From: CAXWPM01 sp965206125
Lineage (GTDB): Bacteria; Acidobacteriota; Terriglobia; 20CM-2-55-15
Direction of reading: 5' to 3'
Assembly (NCBI GenBank): GCA_965206125.1
Contig: CBDBIN010000046.1
Span: 310,001-374,000, forward strand
DNA length: 64,000 bases
The position numbers and the translations under genes were made by a program. Position 1 is the stretch's first letter; every line of letters begins with the position of its first letter. Shown piece after piece: positions 49,123 through 57,540 of this stretch. The notes beneath the pieces are model-generated. The model was not told where the DNA came from. It saw only the letters and a program-made list of their open reading frames with translations, and ran no database searches.

Positions 49123-50937
49123 ATGACCACCATGACGAACGGCATATCCCTCTGCATGATCGTTAAGAATGAGGAAGATTGGATCGAAAACGCGATCTCG
49201 AGTGTCATATCTACCGTCAGCGAAGTCATAATTGTGGACACGGGAAGCACCGACCGGACCCTGGAACGGGTAAGCCGGTTTGATCCGACCGTGATCCAGA
49301 CGGAATGGACCGACCACTTTGGCGACGCCCGGAACATTTCCCTCGAAGCCGCACGGTCCCCCTGGATCCTGGTCCTCGACGCCGACGAGTGCATCGCGAC
49401 CGAGGACCTCTGGCAGCTGGAACAGGCCCGGGCGGGTTCCTATGACGGCTATAACCTGGTACAGCGCAATTACGTCTACGAGAACCATCTCCACGGATGG
49501 GCGCCCAATACCGCGGACTATGTCGAGGGCAAGCCGTACCCGGGTTATGTCGACAATCCCCTGATCCGGCTGTTCCGCAACGACCCACGTCTCAGGTTTC
49601 ACGGCGCTGTCCACGAAATTATCGATCCGACCCGCTTACCCGACGACCTGAGCTTCTCGAGCCTCCCGGCCGTGATCCACCATTACGGAAAGGTCCGAGG
49701 GCAGGATCGTGTCGTCCAGAAACAGCACTTTTACCTGAAGCTCGGCGCCAAGAAGCTCGCCGAAGATCCGACCAACGCGAAGGCCCACATGGACTACGGC
49801 ATCCAGCTTCAGGAACTGGGCCGCCACGAGGAGGCGCGGTCGCCGTTACTCAGGGCGTTCGAGATGGGCTACAGCCCCGTCAGCCTCGTTCACTGTGCCG
49901 TGGCGGAAAAAAGCCTGGGTAACTACGACACCGCCGCCGAGCTGCTCGATCGGGCGGCGAAAGCCGGCCTCGATACGTTCGAACTTCATCTCGAGCAGGG
50001 GAACGTGTGGCTCGCACAGGATCAGCATGAGAAAGCCCGGGAATCCTATTGGGTGTGCCTCGAGCGCAGCGTCGGTAACCCGGTCGCGACGGTCAACATC
50101 GGGCTCACCTATAAGAAGATGGGCAAGATCGACAAGGCGCTCAGCTACTACCAGCGTGCCTCGGATCTCGATCCTCGGTTCGTCGAGCCCGTCCTCGAAC
50201 TAGCCACGCTCCACACCGATTCAGGCAACTACGACGAAGCGGCGCGTGTTCTCACCCGGATCGTCGCCCTTCAGCCCGACCACCGGGAGGCGCGACTGGC
50301 CCTGGTCAAAGCCTATCTTCAGCTCGGTCGGCCCGACGATGCTCTCGCCACGGTAGCGGACCGGTTTGCCGACGATCCCGTGGCCGAATCGCTGCGAGGC
50401 GCGGCTTACCTCGAAAAGGGAGACCACCCCCAGGCACGCCGTCATCTCGAGGCCGCCATCCTAGGGGACAGTTCACAGGTCGACGCCCGGATCAACATCA
50501 GCCATATCTACGGAAGCGCCGGCGAATTCGCCCGCGCCGCCCGTCATCTCCGCCACGGCTACGAAAAGACCGGGGACCCGGCCCTCCTCGGGAACCTCAG
50601 TCTCTACGAAGCCCGCGCAGGACTACTCGATGATGCGTTGCCCCACCTGGATGAGGTCATCGGGTCGGGAAGGGCCGCGCCCGATCACTGGGTCTGTCGC
50701 GCGTTGGTACTTGAACGTCTGGGTCTTGGGAAGGATCTGGACGAGCATTACCGGGCGATCGTCGAACAGGTTCCGGAGCTTCGCGAATGGGTCACCGAAA
50801 AGCGGGAGTCTGCCCAGGGGTCCGAACGGCGAGGCGCCCGTCCGAGCAGCCCGTCGCAGAAGTCTGATGGCTCGCGCGCATGGGTCTTCGGAGGCGAAGA
50901 CGAGGCGCGAGGAGGAAGTGATGCTGCTTCATCATGA
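49123..50937 (+). CDS. Family-2 glycosyltransferase with C-terminal TPR repeats
   Basis: 604 residues. The N-terminal ~200 are a GT2 domain: ISLCMIVKNEEDWIENAISSV, VDTGSTDRT, and the DxD-type VLDADECIA. The remaining ~380 are tandem TPRs (for example AVAEKSLGNYDTAAELLDRA, GLTYKKMGKIDKALSYYQRASDLDPRF, ALVKAYLQLGRPDDALATVADRF). Similar GT-TPR proteins glycosylate proteins in the cytosol. With flagellins and nonulosonate genes around it, flagellin is a likely acceptor. Its last ~35 codons lie inside an inverted-repeat element (50845-51117), so the C-terminal tail is probably repeat-derived. Confidence 0.85.
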   Translation: MTTMTNGISLCMIVKNEEDWIENAISSVISTVSEVIIVDTGSTDRTLERVSRFDPTVIQTEWTDHFGDARNISLEAARSPWILVLDADECIATEDLWQLEQARAGSYDGYNLVQRNYVYENHLHGWAPNTADYVEGKPYPGYVDNPLIRLFRNDPRLRFHGAVHEIIDPTRLPDDLSFSSLPAVIHHYGKVRGQDRVVQKQHFYLKLGAKKLAEDPTNAKAHMDYGIQLQELGRHEEARSPLLRAFEMGYSPVSLVHCAVAEKSLGNYDTAAELLDRAAKAGLDTFELHLEQGNVWLAQDQHEKARESYWVCLERSVGNPVATVNIGLTYKKMGKIDKALSYYQRASDLDPRFVEPVLELATLHTDSGNYDEAARVLTRIVALQPDHREARLALVKAYLQLGRPDDALATVADRFADDPVAESLRGAAYLEKGDHPQARRHLEAAILGDSSQVDARINISHIYGSAGEFARAARHLRHGYEKTGDPALLGNLSLYEARAGLLDDALPHLDEVIGSGRAAPDHWVCRALVLERLGLGKDLDEHYRAIVEQVPELREWVTEKRESAQGSERRGARPSSPSQKSDGSRAWVFGGEDEARGGSDAASS

Positions 50938-51117
50938 CGACGAGCAACGAAGTATGCGCCTCCGAACCCCCATGCGCCCAAAGGGTTACGGCGACGTCAC
51001 ACCATCTCGGTTGTTGCCGCCCCTCAACGATGTACCCGCATCGCTGTCGGCGCGGCGCCTAGCATCTGGCGCGACGTCGCCGTAACGCGGGCCATCAGAC
51101 TTCTGCCACGGGCTGCT
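50845..51117. repeat. Nested inverted-repeat element overlapping a gene 3' end
   Basis: Outer arms of 27 bases at 50845-50871 and 51091-51117 match in 26 positions. Inner pairs are 50876-50896 with 50957-50977 (19 of 21) and 50985-50998 with 51073-51086 (14 of 14, GTTACGGCGACGTC). The whole could fold into a branched cruciform. No transposase is present. It resembles a non-autonomous palindromic (MITE-like) insertion that contributed the last codons of the upstream glycosyltransferase and fills the gap before the next gene. Confidence 0.75.
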
Positions 51118-51165
51118 AGAGTCGTCTTACAGGAAAAGTCATAGCAGAGGGAAGGACCACGCACA

Positions 51166-52458
51166 ATGAACATCGGTATCTATAACAATGGTATTCCCTT
51201 TCACGGGCGTTCGCCGCTCGAGGGTCCGCTCGGAGGAAGCGAGAGCGGAATCGTCTTCATGTCCCGGGAGCTGGCTTCCCTCGGTCACAAAGTCCGCGTC
51301 TACTGCAACTGCCCCCGGCCGGGAAACTACGACGGCGTGGGATATCGGCACTACCATCAGTTTTTTGAAGAGTTTCGTGTGACGCCCTGGGATGTTTTCA
51401 TCTCCTTTCGGTCCTTCGATCCCTTTCTGATCGGTCGCGTGGCGCCAAGGACAGTCTATTGGACCGGTGACGCCTTCGACCAGCCAGCGATCTCACAACT
51501 CGGTCACGCCGCGCTCCAGCAACATATCGATCTCAACTTTTGTGTGAGCGAGTGGCAGCGGGGGACGTTCATCGACAAGTTCGGCCTGGCTCCCGATTCC
51601 GTCGTGGCGACTCGCAACGGGTTTCGCCAGGATCTGATCCCGCCACCTCGCGAGAAAAATTGGACGAACGGCGTTTATTCGAGCACGCCATTCCGGGGGC
51701 TCGAGGGCCTGCTGGAGATGTTCCCCGAGATTCGCAGCCGGGTTCCTCAAATGACGCTGGACGTTTTCAGCAGCATGAAAGTGTACGGATGGTCGGCCGA
51801 TGGGGACCGCAAGGCCTACGGCAGCATCTATTCGGCCGCCGAGCAGGAAGGCGTCACGATGCACGGAAGCGTCGCGCAGACGACGCTCGTGGACGCCCTG
51901 GCCGGCAGCGGCTTGTTCCTTTATCCCAACACGTTCGATGAGACCTCCTGCATCGCTGCGATCGAGGCCCAGGCCGCCGGGGCTGTGGTCGTGACTTCGG
52001 CCCGCGCAGGCCTCAAGGAGACTGTCGCGAACGGGACGACGGGCGTCACGATCGAGGGCGACCCGAAGTCCGACGCCTACCGGCAGGAATTCATCGAAAC
52101 CGTGGCGTCGCTGACCGCGAACCCGTCCCGTCTTGCCCAGATGTCGGCTGCGGGGCGTAAGAGGGCCTTCGAACGGTACACGTGGAAGTCGATCGCGAGG
52201 GAGTGGTCCAACCTGTTTGAGGGAATGGAGACTCATCCGGTGCCTCCACGCTGGTCGGGACCACTGGTCCTGCTACAGAAGGGCCACGAGTACTTGGCGA
52301 AAGGCAACCGAAGTGCAACCGAGAAGATTATGGGCCGCCTCCAGATCCAGCCGTTCTTCTCGAAGGAAGTTGAGGTCTTGGGCGAGAAGTTGTTGAAAAC
52401 CAGTGGCTCCGAAGACTTGGCGATCACTGGCGAACACGAGGCCCTGATGTCGAAATGA
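51166..52458 (+). CDS. Glycosyltransferase, GT-B (GT4-like) fold
   Basis: 430 residues. The N-terminal half (NNGIPFHGRSPLEGPLGGSESGIVFMSRELASLGHKVRVYC) is a typical GT4 acceptor-side Rossmann start. The C-terminal half has VTMHGSVAQTTLVDALAGSGLFLYPNTFDETSCIAAIEAQAAGAVVVTS, the E-x7-E nucleotide-sugar region with the ETSC and EAQA glutamates. The last ~70 residues (TPR-like helix VLLQKGHEYLAKGNRSATEKIMG) are extra. Donor and acceptor are unknown; it is likely part of surface or flagellin glycosylation with its neighbours. Confidence 0.85.
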   Translation: MNIGIYNNGIPFHGRSPLEGPLGGSESGIVFMSRELASLGHKVRVYCNCPRPGNYDGVGYRHYHQFFEEFRVTPWDVFISFRSFDPFLIGRVAPRTVYWTGDAFDQPAISQLGHAALQQHIDLNFCVSEWQRGTFIDKFGLAPDSVVATRNGFRQDLIPPPREKNWTNGVYSSTPFRGLEGLLEMFPEIRSRVPQMTLDVFSSMKVYGWSADGDRKAYGSIYSAAEQEGVTMHGSVAQTTLVDALAGSGLFLYPNTFDETSCIAAIEAQAAGAVVVTSARAGLKETVANGTTGVTIEGDPKSDAYRQEFIETVASLTANPSRLAQMSAAGRKRAFERYTWKSIAREWSNLFEGMETHPVPPRWSGPLVLLQKGHEYLAKGNRSATEKIMGRLQIQPFFSKEVEVLGEKLLKTSGSEDLAITGEHEALMSK

Positions 52459-52489
52459 TGACGTCGGGGCCCAGTAGTGGAGCAGCAAG

Positions 52490-53077
52490 ATGAACATCCG
52501 AATGAATCAGGACACAATCAACGTACCGGGAGACCTGTCGACGTGGGGCGACCTGCTGGACTGGATCGAGACCGACTATCTCAATTCCGGCCAATGCATT
52601 ACGAAGGTTTCCTTCGGGCCAGACGAAGCGCTGCACTACCGCGACCGCAGCCTGTGCGATCAGGACCTGGGGCCGCAAGAGACGATTGACATCGAGAGCG
52701 GAGACTTTGACAGCGTCGTCCGCGAATCCCTCGGCGAGTTGGAAAAGGAACTGGGCCGAGTCACCGAAGCCGGCAGCCGAATCGTGGGGATCTTCGAAGA
52801 ACGCGACCAGGAGCGTGCGTATACCGAGCTTTCGAGTTACCTTGAGGACCTGGGCGTTCTCTGTTCGATCTTTTCCGAGGATCTGGGTTGGGTCGACGAA
52901 GACAAGAACTCCCGTGCGGCGTTGATGGCCGCGTTGGAGCATGCCCTCGGAGAGTTGATCTCCGCACAGGAGAATGGATTCTGGATCTCGGTCTGCGACG
53001 TACTGGAGTACGAGATCGCGCCGATCCTGGAAGGCTGGAAGAAACTGGTTCACCGCACCCGTGGTCAAATCAACTAA
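52490..53077 (+). CDS. Conserved-looking hypothetical protein
   Basis: 195 residues, not recognised. The N-terminal ~70 look beta/alpha (TINVPGDLSTWGDLLDWIETDYLNSGQCITKVSFGPDEALHYRDRSLCDQDLG). The rest is acidic and helical (RESLGELEKELGRVTEAGSRIVGIFEERDQERAYTELSSYLEDLG, ...ISAQENGFWISVCDVLEYEIAPILEGWKKLV). No signal peptide or membrane helix. It sits between a glycosyltransferase and nonulosonate genes, 31 bases after one and overlapping the other. A helper or carrier in glycosylation is possible but unproven. Confidence 0.75.
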   Translation: MNIRMNQDTINVPGDLSTWGDLLDWIETDYLNSGQCITKVSFGPDEALHYRDRSLCDQDLGPQETIDIESGDFDSVVRESLGELEKELGRVTEAGSRIVGIFEERDQERAYTELSSYLEDLGVLCSIFSEDLGWVDEDKNSRAALMAALEHALGELISAQENGFWISVCDVLEYEIAPILEGWKKLVHRTRGQIN

Positions 53078-53627
53078 CAAACCAGGCGCTCCCGAGGTCG
53101 GCTTCGTCGTCGACGCCGGCCCCGGTATCGGCTACGGATATGTCGTCCGATGCCATCGGCTTGCCCGCGCCCTCGGCGACGACTCTCGGATCACCTTTTA
53201 CCCACTTTCAACCCCCTGCCGCGGCTTTCTCGAGGCGCACGGCTGGAACCTGGGTTCCGCCGTTTCCGCCGCTGGTGGTGCACGCCATTTCATGCTCGAC
53301 ACGCGCGGAGACGTTCCGGATCGCGAGGTATCCTTCGACACTAAGGCGCTGCGAGTGCACATCGAAGAGCTCCGTACGATCGGTTCGATCCTGGGCGAGC
53401 GCGACAAGTTTGCCACCGAGACCGAAAGCCAGAACAAGACCGCCTCGCGCCGCGCGCTGTACGCCAAGCGGCCGATCGCGCCAGGAGAAACGATTTCCAA
53501 CGATATGTTGTACGCCCTGCGGCCGGCCGTGGGCATTTCGCCGGAGTTCGTCGACGACGTCGTTGGCCGCCAGGCCCGCAACTCGATCGATGAGAACGAA
53601 CCGGCCCAGTGGGATTCCATCGGATGA
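53061..53627 (+). CDS. Chimera: PseG-like N-terminus joined to PseI/NeuB-like C-terminus
   Basis: 188 residues in one frame but from two families. Residues about 10-75 (VGFVVDAGPGIGYGYVVRCHRLARALG...) match the start of PseG, the UDP-sugar hydrolase of pseudaminic acid synthesis, including G-x-G-H-like GYGYVVRC. From about ARHFMLD the sequence is the end of a sialic-acid-synthase family protein: EVSFDTKALRVHIEELRTIGSILG, then the SAF/antifreeze domain SRRALYAKRPIAPGETISNDMLYALRPAVGISPEFVDDVVG. Most of PseG and the whole TIM barrel of PseI are missing. An in-frame deletion or assembly collapse joined the two. The product should be inactive. GTG 53061 is the likely start; it ends inside the next gene's ATG. 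Confidence 0.75.
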   Translation: MVKSTNKPGAPEVGFVVDAGPGIGYGYVVRCHRLARALGDDSRITFYPLSTPCRGFLEAHGWNLGSAVSAAGGARHFMLDTRGDVPDREVSFDTKALRVHIEELRTIGSILGERDKFATETESQNKTASRRALYAKRPIAPGETISNDMLYALRPAVGISPEFVDDVVGRQARNSIDENEPAQWDSIG

Positions 53628-54658
53628 AGAGAATCAACGTTCTTGTTACCGCGGCCTCGCGCCGTGTCGGCCTGGTCCGGGCGTTTCGAAACGCCGTAGA
53701 GCAGAACGGAAGAGGGCGCGTTATCACGACCGACATCAACTCGCGGTCGCCCGCGCTCTATTTCGGCCATCGGAATCACATCGTTCCGTTGACGACCGAC
53801 CCGCAGTACATCCCGATCGTGGAAAGCATCTGCGATGTCGAGGACATCCATTTGATCATTCCGACCATCGACGATGAGATGCCGATCCTCGGCCGCCAGA
53901 AGTCGCGTTTCGAGCGGAACGACATCTGGGTATCGGTGTCGGGCGAAGAGACTGGCCGCATCTGCAACGACAAGATGCTGACTTACAAGTTTGCGGTTGA
54001 GAACGGAGTCGACACGCCCAGAACGTGTCTGCCCGCGGACATCGACTACGACACGGTGCGGTACCCGGCGATTGTGAAACCCCGATGGGGACGCGGAAGC
54101 TTCCAGGTCTTCGAGGCGCGCGACGAGAAGGAGCTGCGCTTCTTCTCCGACTACGTTCCCAACGCCATCGTTCAGGATTATCTGGAGGGTACGGAGTTTA
54201 CCGTGGACGTATGTTCCGATTTCGACGGGCGCGTGATCTCGATCGTCCCGCGCGAGCGGCTGGTCATTCGCGCCGGAGTCAGCGATCGGGGAATCACCCG
54301 ACGTAACGACAGCGTCAGCGAGTTCGCGCGCCACGTCGCAGAAAGCCTCCGCCTGATCGGAGCCACGAATATCCAGTGCAAGTGGGACGGCAGCCGAGTG
54401 AGCCTGATCGAAGTGAATCCGCGGTTCTCCGGCGGGATCCCGTTGACGATCGCCTCCGGTGCGGACTTTCCGACCTGGTTGGTTCAGATGCGAGCCGGAC
54501 AGATCGTGCGTTCCCAGATCGGACGGTTCAAGGAAGACCTGACGATGATGAGTTTTGAAGACAACGTCTTCGCCAACGAGGAAGAGCTGAACATCGGACG
54601 GAACCGTGCCCCTCGCCGCTACGCGCGGTCGAGACATACGACGGCGTACGTAAACTGA
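53624..54658 (+). CDS. ATP-grasp family ligase
   Basis: 344 residues. The N-terminus INVLVTAASRRVGLVRAFRNA is the pre-ATP-grasp Rossmann start of the carbamoyl-phosphate-synthase-large-chain-like family. ICNDKMLTYKFAVENGVDTPRT, YPAIVKPRWGRGSFQVF and the metal-binding end IEVNPRFSGGIPLT are the ATP-grasp core. Similar proteins occur in polysaccharide and nonulosonate clusters, where they ligate amino acids to sugars. Substrate unknown. It overlaps the chimeric gene by four bases. Confidence 0.85.
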   Translation: MKRINVLVTAASRRVGLVRAFRNAVEQNGRGRVITTDINSRSPALYFGHRNHIVPLTTDPQYIPIVESICDVEDIHLIIPTIDDEMPILGRQKSRFERNDIWVSVSGEETGRICNDKMLTYKFAVENGVDTPRTCLPADIDYDTVRYPAIVKPRWGRGSFQVFEARDEKELRFFSDYVPNAIVQDYLEGTEFTVDVCSDFDGRVISIVPRERLVIRAGVSDRGITRRNDSVSEFARHVAESLRLIGATNIQCKWDGSRVSLIEVNPRFSGGIPLTIASGADFPTWLVQMRAGQIVRSQIGRFKEDLTMMSFEDNVFANEEELNIGRNRAPRRYARSRHTTAYVN

Positions 54659-54680
54659 GGATCTGCTGTTGCCGAACCCC

Positions 54681-56393
54681 ATGAAAACGGAAGTGATGTC
54701 TTCGGGTCTCGACCGATTGACCCCGGGATCTACTCCTCCGTGGTTCGGAACCCCGGCAGCCAAGCCCGAGTTCCTGAGCCGGCTTGTGGCCGGCCTGGTC
54801 GGCATCGAACGGACCGAGGCGGTGGCCGCATTCGTCGTCGACTGCTTGATTGAGGGCACACGCGCCGAGAGTTGTTCGGTGATGCTTCTGGACCCGGACT
54901 CGGACCGACTCGAGGTGATCGCGGCCGACCCCGTCGCCGAGGACATGCCGCCTTCGGACTCGGTCGCGCCTTTGAGGCTGGGTGAAGGAGCCGCCGGCTG
55001 GGTCGCGTCCGAGCGACGGCCCCTTCGTCTGGATAACGCCGCTGAAGATCACCGGTTTATCTCGCCCGGCGGATCCGCCGTCGTCGTCAATTCGCTCCTG
55101 AGTCTGCCCCTCACCGTTTCCGGCCGCGTGGTGGGTGTCTTGAACCTCGGCAGTCCCGTCCCCGGAGTATTCTCCGAGGACGACGAGCGTTTTCTGGCCA
55201 CGGCCCTCGGTCCCATTGGTTCGGCGCTCGACCGAGCCCGTCGGGTGGAGCTTCTGGAGCGTGAGAATCTTTCGCTTTCCGAACAGATAGCGGAGTGGGG
55301 AACCCGACTCGCACAATCGGAGAAGATGTCGGCAGTGGGGAGCCTGCTCGCGGGGATCGTCCACGAGCTGAACAATCCTCTGACGACGATTCTCGGATTT
55401 TCGCAATTCCTGGCGGGTGGCGGCGGCGACCAGAAGAAGAACCTCGACCGTATCGTTTCCGAAACGGAGCGCTGTGCACGGATCGTCCAGAACGTCCTCA
55501 AGATCTCCAGACCGGGCAGCGGTGAAAAGGAAGTCGTCAACCTGAACGCCGCGATACGCGAGACGCTGGAGCTGGCCGTCTACCAGCTGCGGCTGAACCG
55601 TATCGGGCTTGGACTGCACCTGGCAGAAGCCAATCCCTCGATTTCGGTCAATTCCTGTGAGCTGACGCAGGTCCTGCTCAACCTGGTCACTAACGCCGTG
55701 CAGGCTATCTCGTCGGCTCGGGATGAAGGCACCGTCGACGTCTCGACGTCGATCGAGCAGGACCGGGTGACGATCCGCGTAAGAGATAACGGCCCGGGCA
55801 TGGACCCGGCGACAGCGGAAAGGGTTTTCGAGCCTTTCTTTACCACGAAGACTACCGGTACGGGTCTTGGCCTGAGCCTCTCCCGCCAGCTGGTCGAAGC
55901 CAACGGCGGCCGGATAGAAGTGACTAGCAAACCCGGTGAGGGCACCTCATTTGCCGTCGAGTTTCCGTTGGTCGTCGACTCCGCCGTCGCTCCGGTCGAA
56001 GGGCCCGCGACACTCCGCCGTGTTCTGGTTGCCGACGATGAGCACCACATTCTGGACCTGGTCGAAGCCGTTCTGGGTTCGGGCTTCGCCCTCGAGTGTG
56101 TTCCTTCGGGTGAGGCTGCGCTCGAGAAGCTGGAAGGGGGCGACTACGATCTGGTCATCAGCGATCTGCGGATGCCGGGCATCGGCGGGCGGGAATTGAT
56201 CGAATGGGTTCAAGATCAGGGCAAGGACACTCGAGTGATGCTGCTGACAGGGGATGTCGCAAGTAAGGATGTCAAAGAGTTTATCTCGGACTCGGGTGCC
56301 GACTGTCTTCGCAAGCCTTTCAGGATTTCCGAACTGACCGAAGCTGTCGACCGGGTCTTTGCCGACGAACGAGATCCCCCGAGCGCGCTATGA
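54681..56393 (+). CDS. Hybrid sensor histidine kinase (GAF - HisKA - HATPase - receiver)
   Basis: 570 residues, no membrane helix. A GAF domain (about 40-190) includes LIEGTRAESCSVMLLDPDSDRLEVIAADP. The dimerisation domain has IVHELNNPLTTILGFSQFL; the HATPase has NLVTNAVQAI, DNGPGMDP and TGTGLGLSLSRQLVEANGG. The C-terminal receiver has LVADDEHHILDLVEAV, phospho-acceptor in VISDLRMPGIGG and late RKPFRI. It may sense a small ligand in the cytosol. ATG 54681 is used; a TTG at 54669 would add four residues. It overlaps the spsF-like gene by four bases. Confidence 0.9.
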   Translation: MKTEVMSSGLDRLTPGSTPPWFGTPAAKPEFLSRLVAGLVGIERTEAVAAFVVDCLIEGTRAESCSVMLLDPDSDRLEVIAADPVAEDMPPSDSVAPLRLGEGAAGWVASERRPLRLDNAAEDHRFISPGGSAVVVNSLLSLPLTVSGRVVGVLNLGSPVPGVFSEDDERFLATALGPIGSALDRARRVELLERENLSLSEQIAEWGTRLAQSEKMSAVGSLLAGIVHELNNPLTTILGFSQFLAGGGGDQKKNLDRIVSETERCARIVQNVLKISRPGSGEKEVVNLNAAIRETLELAVYQLRLNRIGLGLHLAEANPSISVNSCELTQVLLNLVTNAVQAISSARDEGTVDVSTSIEQDRVTIRVRDNGPGMDPATAERVFEPFFTTKTTGTGLGLSLSRQLVEANGGRIEVTSKPGEGTSFAVEFPLVVDSAVAPVEGPATLRRVLVADDEHHILDLVEAVLGSGFALECVPSGEAALEKLEGGDYDLVISDLRMPGIGGRELIEWVQDQGKDTRVMLLTGDVASKDVKEFISDSGADCLRKPFRISELTEAVDRVFADERDPPSAL

Positions 56394-57114
56394 AACCCCG
56401 GACTGTTGCCATCATCCAGGCTCGGATGGGATCTTCCCGCCTCCCCGGCAAAGTGTTGCTGCCGCTGGGCGGCCGCTCGATTCTGGGCTACTTGGTCGAC
56501 AGGCTCCGCGGGACTCGGATGCTCGACGACATCGTCGTGGCGACGACGGTAAATCCCGGTGACGACATCATCGCGGCGGACTGCCTCCGGCGCGACGTCC
56601 TCTGCTTCAGAGGAAGCGAACAGGATGTGCTCGGGCGCTACCTGGGGGCCGCAGCCGTCAGCGATGCCGACATCATCGTTCGAGTCACCGCCGACAATCC
56701 GTTTACCGATCCGGATAGCATCGATCGTGTCGTCGAGCACATTCTGTCCACCGGAGCCGAATACGTCATCGAGGACGGCCTGCCCGTAGGCACTACCGGT
56801 GAAGCCGTGACCCGGCGTCTCCTCGATCGGATCGGCGAGATCGCCGACCAGGACCGCTGGGCGAGCATGTGACGCTGTACGCGAAGGAGAACCTCGCCGC
56901 ATCCGGCGGCGAGTGTCTGGAGCCGCGTCCGGCCTGCGAGAGCCCGGATCTCCGTCTGACCGTCGACGACCTGCCCGACTACCTGAGGGTTCGCGAAGTC
57001 GCCGGCCGGCTCGACGGCCTGGACTTCGACCTGTCGACTCTGATCCAAGAGGCTCAGCAGGTTGGGGTTGGCAGTAATCAGTCGTCAGTGGTCAGTAGTC
57101 AGTTAACAGTTTAG
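56390..57114 (+). pseudogene. SpsF/PseF-like cytidylyltransferase, frameshifted
   Basis: The first segment (56390-56872) starts KPRTVAIIQARMGSSRLPGKVLLPLGGRSILGYLVDRL, the sugar-nucleotide cytidylyltransferase signature, and continues to DQDRWASM. A missing G near 56860-56864 breaks it; restoring one G gives RWAEHVTLYAKENLAASGG and LRLTVDDLPDYLRVREVAGRL to the stop at 57112-57114. The repaired protein has about 241 residues, normal length. It would make a CMP-activated nonulosonic acid or related sugar for glycosylation. The last residues (SNQSSVVSSQLTV) come from a heptamer repeat. Confidence 0.82.
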
Positions 57115-57130
57115 TTAACTGATGACTGAC
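57091..57130. repeat. Inverted repeat of 7-base words at the end of the spsF-like gene
   Basis: GTCAGTAGTCAGTTAAC (57091-57107) and GTTAACTGATGACTGAC (57114-57130) pair in 15 of 17 positions around AGTTTA. Heptamers GTCAGTG GTCAGTA GTCAGTT continue upstream. It overlaps the stop codon and may terminate the operon. Confidence 0.8.
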
Positions 57131-57183
57131 AACTAAGCAACTGCTTCCCCCCCTCCTCCCCCCTTTTCCCCAAAATTCCACTG

Positions 57184-57209
57184 TAGAACGCCAAGTCCCG
57201 CGCCGATGA
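57184..57209 (+). promoter_or_regulatory. Weak sigma-28-like site before flbD-motAB
   Basis: TAGA (57184-57187), 14 bases, and GCCGATGA (57202-57209). Spacing differs from the 16-base form of the other three sites. Stator genes are commonly sigma-28-dependent, which is the main reason to list it. Confidence 0.3.
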
Positions 57210-57253
57210 AGAATGGGTAGGGCGCGGTCCTTCCGCAGCCCAGGAGGTACTTA

Positions 57254-57493
57254 GTGATCGCAGTCAAGAAGATCAACAACAAGGACATCGTCGTCAACTG
57301 CGAGTTGATCCAGACGATAGAGGGCGGCTCGGACACGGTCATCACCATGAGATCGGGAGAGAAACTGATCGTTGCCGATCACCCTGACGAAATTGTCTGC
57401 AAAGTGATCGAATACAAGAGGGCGATCAGTGGCTCTGGTATTGACGTCCACGCTCACCGGGAAGAAATGGAACTCGAGGCTGTCGAGGAGTGA
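57254..57493 (+). CDS. flbD: Flagellar FlbD family protein
   Basis: 79 residues. IAVKKINNKDIVVNCELIQTIEGGSDTVITMRSGEKLIVADHPDEIVCKVIEYKRAI is the FlbD small-protein pattern found next to motAB in many bacteria. (This FlbD is unrelated to the sigma-54 activator of Caulobacter.) Its function is not known; it is thought to act with the stator. GTG 57254 has AGGAGG seven bases upstream. It precedes motA by 47 bases. Confidence 0.9.
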   Translation: MIAVKKINNKDIVVNCELIQTIEGGSDTVITMRSGEKLIVADHPDEIVCKVIEYKRAISGSGIDVHAHREEMELEAVEE

Positions 57494-57540
57494 ACGGATT
57501 CGCCCCTTCCGGTGGGCCAAGTGCGTAAAGGAAAACAAAC

